DNA of 18,811 bases from Pontimonas sp. (lineage in GTDB: Bacteria; Actinomycetota; Actinomycetes; Actinomycetales; Microbacteriaceae): positions 1 to 18,811 of the forward strand of contig JAIOWV010000012.1 of the NCBI GenBank assembly GCA_021741945.1. The letters run 5' to 3'. The translations under genes and the position numbers were made by a program. The notes beneath the pieces were generated by a model, which saw nothing but the letters and a program-made list of their open reading frames with translations, did no database searches and was not told where the DNA came from. Below are positions 7,327 through 13,737 of the stretch, piece after piece (positions within the stretch are counted from its first letter, which is position 1; every line of letters starts with the position of its first letter).

Positions 7327-9942
7327 GTGGCGGGAAAACCACGCGTGCACGAGATCGCCGCGGAATTGGGTATCGACTCAAAGCGCGCTCTCGACAAACT
7401 CAAGGAAATCGGCGAGTTCGTTAAAGGACCGTCCTCCACCATCGAGCCCCCGGTCGCTCGCAAGCTCAAGGCTGCCTTCGCCGAGGAAGGCGTTGTCCCT
7501 GTCGCGCCGGTAGAAAAGCCCGCAGCAGCCAAGCCAAAACCCGCTGCTGAAGCTCCGGCTCCTACTGCGCCGGTGGCTGATCCGCCCAGCTCCGGTGGTG
7601 AGCCAGCAGCTCCCGCCACTGCGGCAGCCACAGACAAGCCGCGTCCAGCGACCGGTATTCCGCGTCCTGGGAACAACCCTTTTGCCTCGACGCAGGGTAT
7701 GGCCCGTCCGGGCATTCCGCGTCCTGGAAACAATCCTTTCGCGTCGGCTCAGGGGATGGCGCGTCCTGGCGCACCCCGACCTGGTGAAGGTGTGGCAGCC
7801 CGCAGGCCGGATGACCGCGGCACAGGCGCTCGCGCACCCTTCCAGCAGCGCTCAGGCGGCCCAGGCCGCCCCGGTGGCGCAGGATTTGGTGGACCGGGCG
7901 CTGGCCGTCCGGGTGGCGGCGGACCCGGTGGGCCTGGCGGTGCGGGTGGTCCCGGTGGCCGTCCTGGCGCAGGTGGCCGTGGTCGTGGACCCGGTGGTGG
8001 CACCGCGGGCGCGTTCGGTCGCGGTGGCGGCAAGAGCAAGTCACGCAAGTCAAAGCGGACAAAGCGGCAAGAGTTCGAAATGCGGGAGGCACCAAGCCTC
8101 GGCGGTGTGCAGATTCCCCGTGGCGATGGTTCGACCGTAATTCGGCTTCGCCAGGGTGCCTCGATCAGCGATTTCGCCGAGAAAATCGAAGTAATGTCCG
8201 GCTTTCACGTTCCACCAGGGAACTTGGTCACCGTGTTGTTCCAACTCGGTGAAATGGCGACAGCGACAGAGTCGCTCGATGCTGCGACCTTTGAGGTTCT
8301 CGGAGCTGAGCTTGGTTACAAGGTCCAGATTGTCTCGCCTGAGGATGAAGACAAGGAGCTTCTCGAGAGCTTCGATATCGATCTCGACGAGGAAGAGAAC
8401 GAGGAAGATCTTGTTATTCGTCCTCCCGTCGTGACCGTCATGGGTCACGTTGACCACGGTAAGACGAAGCTGCTGGATGCAATCCGCAGCGCCAACGTTG
8501 TTGCTGGTGAGGCCGGAGGCATTACCCAGCACATCGGTGCTTACCAGGTCTGGACCGAGCACGAGGGAATCGAACGGGCCATCACCTTCATTGACACCCC
8601 CGGTCACGAAGCGTTCACCGCCATGCGTGCTCGTGGTGCTCAGGTCACCGACATCGCAATCCTTGTGGTTGCTGCGGACGATGGCATCATGCCTCAGACC
8701 ATTGAGGCCTTGAACCACGCTCAAGCAGCGGGTGTTCCGATTGTCGTTGCCATCAACAAGATGGACGTCGCTGGTGCGAACCCCGACAAGATTCTTCAGC
8801 AGCTGACCGAATTCGGTTTGGTTGCCGAAGCCTACGGTGGCGACACCCAAGCAGTGCAGGTTTCTGCGCTCAAGGGCGATGGAATCGCAGAGCTGCTAGA
8901 CGCTGTGTTGCTCACCGCTGATGCAGGCCTTGATCTGCGGGCTAACCCAAACCGCACCGCTCGGGGTGTGGCCATCGAAGCCCGCCTCGATAAGGGTCGT
9001 GGGGCTGTAGCCACCGTGCTCATTCAGTCGGGAACCCTGCGAGTGGGAGAAGCGATTGTCGCTGGCACGGCCTACGGCCGTGTTCGCGCGATGACTGATG
9101 AGGATGGCAACGCGGTCGAAGAGGCCTACCCGGCTCGTCCCGTGGCAGTTCAGGGTTTGTCCTCTGTGCCACGCGCCGGTGACACCTTCATTGTCACCGA
9201 CGATGACCGCACAGCCCGCCAGATTGCTGAGAAGCGTGAAGCTGCCGAGCGTAATGCTCTGCTGGCCAAGGCGCGTAAGCGGATTAGTCTTGAGGACTTC
9301 ACCAAGGCCCTCGAAGACGGCAAGATCGAGTCCCTCAACCTCATCATCAAGGGTGATGTCTCCGGTGCTGTCGAGGCCTTGGAAGAGGCTCTGCTCAAGA
9401 TCGAGGTCGACGACACGGTCCAGCTGCGCATCATTCACCGCGGTGTGGGTGCCATCACCGAAAGCGATGTCAACCTCGCCACTATCGACAACGCCATCAT
9501 CGTGGGCTTCAATGTTCGGCCCGACTCGAAGGCGAGAGAGCGTGCGCAACGCGAAGGCGTGGATGTGCGGTTCTACTCGGTCATCTACAACGCACTGGAA
9601 GAAATCGAGAGCTCGCTCAAGGGCATGCTCAAGCCTGAGTTCGAAGAGGTCCAGTCCGGTGTTGCCGAAGTTCGGGAGATCTTCAAGTCCTCGAAGGCCG
9701 GAACCATTGCCGGTTGTATCGTGCGCTCCGGAACCATCACGAGAAACGCCAAGGCGCGCGTTATCCGCGATGGCGTGGTGATTGCCGATGGCCTCGCCAT
9801 CGAATCCCTTCGTCGCTTCAAGGACGACGCCACCGAAGTCAAGACTGACTTCGAGTGCGGTATCGGTCTTGGCAAGATCAAGGACATCGAGATCGGCGAC
9901 GAAATCGAGACCATTGAGATGAAGGAAAAGGTCCGTGTCTAG
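7327..9942 (+). CDS. infB: translation initiation factor IF-2
   Basis: GTPase that brings initiator fMet-tRNA to the 30S subunit and promotes subunit joining. The 871 aa divide into an N-terminal IF2_N helical domain (VAGKPRVHEIAAELG onward, about 1-50), a long Ala/Pro/Gly-rich linker (about 55-240), a basic stretch KSRKSKRTKRQE, a second IF2 N-domain (SISDFAEKIEVMSG) and the G domain. The G domain has G1 GHVDHGKT (373-380), G3 DTPGH (423-427) and G4 NKMD (477-480), followed by G5 SALKG, domain II and the C-terminal initiator-tRNA-binding region. GTG 7327 has AGGAG upstream and gives the usual actinobacterial N-terminus. The linker carries a 19-residue repeat and a glycine-rich tract. The 3' end overlaps rbfA by 8 nt. 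Confidence 0.97.
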   Translation: MAGKPRVHEIAAELGIDSKRALDKLKEIGEFVKGPSSTIEPPVARKLKAAFAEEGVVPVAPVEKPAAAKPKPAAEAPAPTAPVADPPSSGGEPAAPATAAATDKPRPATGIPRPGNNPFASTQGMARPGIPRPGNNPFASAQGMARPGAPRPGEGVAARRPDDRGTGARAPFQQRSGGPGRPGGAGFGGPGAGRPGGGGPGGPGGAGGPGGRPGAGGRGRGPGGGTAGAFGRGGGKSKSRKSKRTKRQEFEMREAPSLGGVQIPRGDGSTVIRLRQGASISDFAEKIEVMSGFHVPPGNLVTVLFQLGEMATATESLDAATFEVLGAELGYKVQIVSPEDEDKELLESFDIDLDEEENEEDLVIRPPVVTVMGHVDHGKTKLLDAIRSANVVAGEAGGITQHIGAYQVWTEHEGIERAITFIDTPGHEAFTAMRARGAQVTDIAILVVAADDGIMPQTIEALNHAQAAGVPIVVAINKMDVAGANPDKILQQLTEFGLVAEAYGGDTQAVQVSALKGDGIAELLDAVLLTADAGLDLRANPNRTARGVAIEARLDKGRGAVATVLIQSGTLRVGEAIVAGTAYGRVRAMTDEDGNAVEEAYPARPVAVQGLSSVPRAGDTFIVTDDDRTARQIAEKREAAERNALLAKARKRISLEDFTKALEDGKIESLNLIIKGDVSGAVEALEEALLKIEVDDTVQLRIIHRGVGAITESDVNLATIDNAIIVGFNVRPDSKARERAQREGVDVRFYSVIYNALEEIESSLKGMLKPEFEEVQSGVAEVREIFKSSKAGTIAGCIVRSGTITRNAKARVIRDGVVIADGLAIESLRRFKDDATEVKTDFECGIGLGKIKDIEIGDEIETIEMKEKVRV
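7657..7770 (+). repeat. 57-bp in-frame tandem repeat in the infB linker
   Basis: Two 19-codon units encode IPRPGNNPFAS(T/A)QGMARPG (residues 111-129 and 130-148), followed by a broken third copy starting APRPGEG. Protein identity is 18 of 19, while many third codon positions differ between the units, so the copies are not brand new. A glycine/proline-rich tract follows to about 8030. Confidence 0.9.
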
Positions 9943-10372
9943 CAACTCGCCTCGAGCGAGAAAAATGGCGGACCTCATTCGTGAGGTGGTGGCGCAGCGG
10001 CTGCAGAAAGGCCTGCGCGACCCCCGCATGGGCTACGTCACGATCACCGATGTGCAAGTGACTGGCGATCTGCAACACGCCTCGATCTTTTTCACTGTTC
10101 TGGGTGATGAGACCGAGCGCGCTGACACAGCGGCGGCCCTCAAAGCTGCCACTGGCATGTTGCGCACCGAGGTCGGACGGAACATCACGGCTCGACTGAC
10201 ACCCACGTTGGAGTTTGTGCCAGACGGTATTCCCGAGAATGCCGCTGCCATCGAGTCGCTACTGAGTGAGGCACGACAGCGCGACGCCGAAATCTCGGCG
10301 ATGAAGTCAACAGCCCAGTACGCTGGCGACCCTGACCCCTATAAAGTCCCCAAAGAATCCACCGAAGAGTGA
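9935..10372 (+). CDS. rbfA: 30S ribosome-binding factor RbfA
   Basis: Late-stage 30S maturation factor that binds near the 5' end of 16S rRNA. The 145 aa have a single KH-like domain: RARKMADLIREVVAQRL (about 6-22), DPRMGYVTITDVQVTGDLQ, then FFTVLGDE, with TPTLEFVPD in the C-terminal half and an acidic tail. GTG 9935 overlaps the infB stop by 8 nt, so translation is coupled; AAGGAAAAGG inside the infB end could serve as its ribosome site. In related genomes truB and often ribF follow; here a nucleoside phosphorylase follows after 14 nt. Confidence 0.94.
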   Translation: MSSNSPRARKMADLIREVVAQRLQKGLRDPRMGYVTITDVQVTGDLQHASIFFTVLGDETERADTAAALKAATGMLRTEVGRNITARLTPTLEFVPDGIPENAAAIESLLSEARQRDAEISAMKSTAQYAGDPDPYKVPKESTEE

Positions 10373-10386
10373 GCTAAGGAGCCCCC

Positions 10387-11169
10387 ATGTCTATGGAGCG
10401 CGACGATCCTCGTCAGTACCACATTGAGTTAGCGCCGGGCGATGTCGGCCGTTATGTGTTTTTGCCGGGCGACCCGGGCCGTTGCGAAATGATTGCTGCG
10501 TTCTTCGATGAGCCCCAGCTCGTGGCCAGGCACCGGGAGTATGAAACCTGGTCGGGATATCTCGAGGGCCAGAAGGTCTCCGTGACTTCGACCGGCATTG
10601 GCGGTCCTTCGGCCGCCATCGCCATGGAGGAGCTCGTCGCGATTGGCGCCGACACTTTTGTGCGCGTGGGCACTTCGGGTTCTATGCAGACCGAGATTCT
10701 TCCCGGCGACATCGCCATTGTCTCCGGTGCCATCCGCGATGAAGGCACCAGCCTGCACTACCTGCCCATTGAATTTCCTGCGGTTGCCGATGTCGGGCTG
10801 ACCAATGCGCTTGCGGATGCCGCAAAAGGCATGAATAAGCGCGTTCACGTTGGTGTTTCGCAGTCCAAGGACTCGTTCTATGGCCAACACGACCCCGGAC
10901 GAATGCCTGTTGCCTCTCGTCTTCAGGAGCGTTGGACTGCGTGGATTGGTGGGGGAGCGATTTGCTCTGAAATGGAAGCCGCCCCGCTCTACATCGTCGC
11001 CTCGGTGCTCCGCGTTCGCGCTGGTGGCCTCATGATGGTGATGGGGCACCCCGACCAGTCACCCATGAGCGATGCTGAGTGGGAAGCTTCGAAGGTTGAA
11101 CACCTCTTGCCGGTTGCCATTGAGGGCATGCGCGAAATCATTCGCAGGGACTTGGCTAACTCCCACTAA
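10387..11169 (+). CDS. udp: nucleoside phosphorylase, probably uridine phosphorylase
   Basis: Member of the PNP/UDP phosphorylase family, which splits nucleosides with phosphate into base and (deoxy)ribose 1-phosphate for salvage in the cytosol. The 260 aa show the phosphate-site loop GDPGR (28-32), TGIGGPSAAIAMEEL (69-83), VRVGTSGSM (92-100), SKDSFYGQH (160-168) and the nucleoside-site motif SEMEAAP (194-200). The GVSQSKDSFYGQ segment is the part that suggests uridine rather than purine specificity; substrate is inference. AGGAG precedes ATG 10387. The 14-nt gap to rbfA suggests operon membership. The 3' end runs 14 nt into the end of mutY on the other strand. Confidence 0.82.
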   Translation: MSMERDDPRQYHIELAPGDVGRYVFLPGDPGRCEMIAAFFDEPQLVARHREYETWSGYLEGQKVSVTSTGIGGPSAAIAMEELVAIGADTFVRVGTSGSMQTEILPGDIAIVSGAIRDEGTSLHYLPIEFPAVADVGLTNALADAAKGMNKRVHVGVSQSKDSFYGQHDPGRMPVASRLQERWTAWIGGGAICSEMEAAPLYIVASVLRVRAGGLMMVMGHPDQSPMSDAEWEASKVEHLLPVAIEGMREIIRRDLANSH

Positions 11170-12037
11170 TTCGGTACTCCGCCGACTTGTCCGGCCCTGT
11201 TTCAATAAGACCATCCTCGAGCAGTGATGACAGTGCTCGCTCGAATTGTTCCTGTTCGCTCCAGAGTGTGCGGAGGAAGCTCAGTGGCACAGGGGTGTCA
11301 CTGGAGCGTAGTTCGCGAAGAATTATGCCCCGGACCTGGCGGTCGCTTCCTTCGAAACGGGCTTGCTTGGCGGCGGTGGCCCCTTCGTAGGGCGGATATC
11401 CCGAGATGCGCCACTGGCACAGATCGGCAATCGGGCAGGATGAGCATTCAGGCGCCCGGGCCTTACACACAATGGCGCCCAACTCCATGAGCCCGGCGGC
11501 CCCCACACACTGGCTAGCAGTGTCATCGAGTGTCTCGAGCAGTGCGGAAACGTTGGCCCGATCGGCCACAGTCCGGGGTGGGCCCGCTTCCCCCTGGCCG
11601 GCCTGCACCCTGGCAACAACCCGTCTGACGTTCGTATCCACGACGGCCTCAGCAATGCCAAAGGCGAAGCATCGAATTGCTCGAGCCGTGTAATCGCCAA
11701 CGCCAGGGAGCGCTAGGAGGGCCTCAAGCTGGCTGGGGACAACACCACCGTGCTCCGTCACGATGACGTGCGCTGCTTCCTGGAGGCGTTTTGCCCGCCT
11801 TGGATACCCCATCCGGTCCCACGCTCGAAGTACTTCAGCCAACGACTCCTCGGCAAGGTGAGCCGGGCTTGGCCACCGGGCCATCCAGTACTCATAGACC
11901 CGTAGTACGCGCGCGACAGGAGTTTGCTGGAGCATGACCTCCGACACGAGGACACCCCACGGTCCTGCCTCTGGTGCCCGCCACGGCAAATCGCGTTTAT
12001 TGTCCTCAAACCAGGCGACCACGCGATTCATCAGCAC
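11156..12037 (-). CDS. mutY: A/G-specific adenine DNA glycosylase MutY
   Basis: Removes adenine mispaired with 8-oxoguanine, in base-excision repair. The 293 aa contain the glycosylase segment SEVMLQQTPV with the catalytic Glu33, the helix-hairpin-helix LPGVGDYTARAI (110-121), the conserved Asp134 in VVDTNVRRV, and a [4Fe-4S] loop C191-x6-C198-x2-C201-x5-C207. The C-terminal Nudix-like 8-oxoG recognition domain of E. coli MutY is reduced here to about 80 residues, as in other actinobacterial MutY proteins I recall. GTG 12037 is the first start (then CTG, ATG) and sits exactly six bases after TAGCGT with no ribosome site, so it is probably leaderless. Its end overlaps the phosphorylase end by 14 nt, tail to tail. 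Confidence 0.93.
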   Translation of the reverse strand: MLMNRVVAWFEDNKRDLPWRAPEAGPWGVLVSEVMLQQTPVARVLRVYEYWMARWPSPAHLAEESLAEVLRAWDRMGYPRRAKRLQEAAHVIVTEHGGVVPSQLEALLALPGVGDYTARAIRCFAFGIAEAVVDTNVRRVVARVQAGQGEAGPPRTVADRANVSALLETLDDTASQCVGAAGLMELGAIVCKARAPECSSCPIADLCQWRISGYPPYEGATAAKQARFEGSDRQVRGIILRELRSSDTPVPLSFLRTLWSEQEQFERALSSLLEDGLIETGPDKSAEYRISGS

Positions 12038-12049
12038 GCACTCACGCTA
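12038..12049 (-). promoter_or_regulatory. leaderless promoter of mutY
   Basis: On the minus strand TAGCGT (12049-12044) is followed by GAGTGC and then GTG 12037, placing +1 on the start codon. CTGAGA lies 17 bp further upstream and matches TTGACA at four of six positions, the best -35 of the leaderless set. Confidence 0.6.
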
Positions 12050-12082
12050 GCGAAGCGGGGAGCTTTTCTCAGCCATCGGCCC

Positions 12083-12094
12083 TACCCTTGGCTC
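12083..12094 (+). promoter_or_regulatory. leaderless promoter of the SDR-DUF2867 gene
   Basis: TACCCT (12083-12088), TGGCTC, then ATG 12095. There is no Shine-Dalgarno and no good -35. It diverges from the mutY promoter, with 57 bp between the two start codons. Confidence 0.6.
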
Positions 12095-13567
12095 ATGAAG
12101 GTTTTGGTCACCGGTGCTACCGGCTACGTCGGTGGCCGCCTCGTGCCAAAACTCTTGGAGCGCGGACACGACGTCAGAGTGATTGTGCGCGACCATCACC
12201 GCCTGGATGACGTCCCGTGGCGGGATGCCGTCGACATCGTACAAGGCGATTTGGTTGATCCTGCGGCCGTCGCCCGGGCAGTCGAGGGGCGCGACGTGGT
12301 CTATTACCTCGTGCACTCCATGTCGAGTGCCGGCGACTTCGAGAAAATCGAGCGCCAAGTGGCAACGACGATGGCCCGCGAAGCGCGCACAGCCGGAGTG
12401 AAGCGCATCGTGTATCTCGGCGGATTGCACCCTGAGGGCCCGCTCTCCCGGCACCTCGGGTCTCGCAAGGAGGTGGGCGACATTCTGCTCTCCTCTGGTG
12501 TTCCGACCATCGCCTTGCAGGCGGGCGTGATCATTGGGTCGGGTTCGGCAAGCTTTGAAATGATTCGGCACCTCACCGAGGTGTTGCCGTACATGCCAGC
12601 CCCTAAGTGGGTTCGTAACTTCATTCAACCCATTGCGATTCGGGATGTGTTGCACTACCTGGTGGCCTCAGCGGAGCTACCTCCCTCGATCAACCGGGCC
12701 TTCGATATCGGAGGCCCCGACGTGTTCCGATACGGCCAGCTGATGAATGGCTACGCGGTTGAGGCGGGGCTCAAGCAGCGGCCGATTGCGGCGCTTCCCG
12801 TTCTCACTCCCTGGCTTGCCTCTCAGTGGGTGAATCTGGTGACTCCCATCCCACGCTCGCTTGCGGTCCCGATCATTGAATCTCTGCTCCACGACGCGGT
12901 GATGACCAATCACGACATCGATGATGTGATTCCTCCTCCCGCCGAGGGGCTCACGGGGTATCGCAAAGCAGTGCGCTTGGCACTGGCGAGAATGCGCAAA
13001 GGCGAAGTAGAGACCTCCTGGCGGGATGCGCAGGTCACCGGGGCCCCCGCGGATCCGCTACCGAGTGACCCCGAGTGGTCTGGTCACACCGTCTACACGG
13101 ATGAGCGCGTCGTTGCCTGTTCGGCAGATTCAGGGGACTTGTGGCGTGTAGTGGAAAGCGTTGGTGGTGCGAACGGGTGGTATTCGTTGCCGATGGCTTG
13201 GGCTGCGAGGGGTTGGCTCGACAAGGTTGTGGGCGGCGTGGGACTGCGGCGAGGACGTCGCGATCCTGACCACCTGGTCACTGGCGATGCGCTTGACTTT
13301 TGGCGGGTGGAGTCGATGGAGAAGGGCAAGTCCCTGCGGTTGAGGGCAGAAATGAAGCTTCCAGGCCGGGCGTGGCTTGAATTCCAAGTCCAGGCAACCC
13401 CCGAGGGTACAAGCGCGCTGCATCAGAGGGCGATTTTCTTCCCGCACGGACTGGGCGGGCGTCTCTATTGGCTCGCTGTGATGCCCCTTCACGGGATTGT
13501 TTTTGCAGGGATGGCGAATGCCATGGCCAAGAAGGCCGAGGGTCTTGGCGCCCCTCGAGTGGCCTAA
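12095..13567 (+). CDS. atypical SDR NAD(P)-binding protein with C-terminal DUF2867
   Basis: The 490-aa protein has two parts. The N-terminal half (about 1-300) is an atypical short-chain dehydrogenase fold: VLVTGATGYVGGRL with GxxGxxG at 7-13, then DIVQGDLVD, VVYYLVHSMSS, VKRIVYLGGL and GVPTIALQAGVIIGSGS. I do not see the classical YxxxK active-site pair, so catalysis is uncertain and it may instead bind NAD(P)H in the NmrA-like manner. The C-terminal part (about 330-480) resembles DUF2867, of unknown function. ATG 12095 fits the fold start directly; the open frame continues upstream into mutY, but that extension is antisense coding. No substrate can be inferred from its neighbours. Confidence 0.83.
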   Translation: MKVLVTGATGYVGGRLVPKLLERGHDVRVIVRDHHRLDDVPWRDAVDIVQGDLVDPAAVARAVEGRDVVYYLVHSMSSAGDFEKIERQVATTMAREARTAGVKRIVYLGGLHPEGPLSRHLGSRKEVGDILLSSGVPTIALQAGVIIGSGSASFEMIRHLTEVLPYMPAPKWVRNFIQPIAIRDVLHYLVASAELPPSINRAFDIGGPDVFRYGQLMNGYAVEAGLKQRPIAALPVLTPWLASQWVNLVTPIPRSLAVPIIESLLHDAVMTNHDIDDVIPPPAEGLTGYRKAVRLALARMRKGEVETSWRDAQVTGAPADPLPSDPEWSGHTVYTDERVVACSADSGDLWRVVESVGGANGWYSLPMAWAARGWLDKVVGGVGLRRGRRDPDHLVTGDALDFWRVESMEKGKSLRLRAEMKLPGRAWLEFQVQATPEGTSALHQRAIFFPHGLGGRLYWLAVMPLHGIVFAGMANAMAKKAEGLGAPRVA

Positions 13568-13582
13568 GCCTTCAGGTGGGGC

Positions 13583-13588
13583 TACACT
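13583..13588 (+). promoter_or_regulatory. possible promoter of the SNF2 ATPase gene
   Basis: TACACT would set +1 near 13595 and give a leader of about 143 nt. No convincing -35 lies 16-19 bp upstream. The assignment is based on the hexamer and on its place directly after the preceding stop codon. Confidence 0.4.
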
Positions 13589-13594
13589 CTAAGT

Positions 13595-13737
13595 TGCACC
13601 TCGATCACTGAGACGGTTCCCGTTCAGGTCTGATTGTTTGTGTCGGTCTCGCATCACTGGCGAGACAAAGCGGCGGTCTGTGGTTACGAAGATTCCTTCG
13701 TATCCGAAGTGCCACCGGTGTTAGGTCAAGGAGAAGA
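13595..13737 (+). ncRNA. candidate structured 5' leader of the SNF2 ATPase gene
   Basis: Untranslated stretch between the SDR-DUF2867 stop and ATG 13738. It contains a perfect 7-bp hairpin, GTCTCGC (13646-13652) with GCGAGAC (13660-13666) and loop ATCACTG. Further on, TACGAAG (13685-13691) can pair with CTTCGTA (13696-13702) around a 4-nt loop. The CTTCG in that 3' arm can alternatively pair with CGAAG (13705-13709), so the two stems exclude each other. The palindrome CACCGGTG (13713-13720) and then the ribosome site AAGGAGAAG follow. ATCACTG occurs twice, once in the loop and once at 13604-13610. The layout resembles a cis-regulatory RNA; I cannot assign it to a known class. Confidence 0.45.

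Noticed and set aside
7857..8030. Repetitive GGTGG-type DNA considered as a CRISPR or non-coding repeat array
   Set aside because: It is in frame and encodes the Gly/Pro linker of IF-2; there are no uniform repeats with unique spacers.
7749..8048. Proline-rich minus-strand frame opposite the IF-2 linker
   Set aside because: Its proline repeats are simply the complement of the glycine-rich codons of infB.
8896..10029. Long minus-strand open frame (377 codons) over infB and rbfA
   Set aside because: Antisense shadow of IF-2 and RbfA, with composition explained by their codon use; no independent evidence.
11924..12094. 57-codon upstream extension of the SDR-DUF2867 gene
   Set aside because: It is antisense to mutY, and the Rossmann fold starts exactly at ATG 12095, which has its own -10 element.
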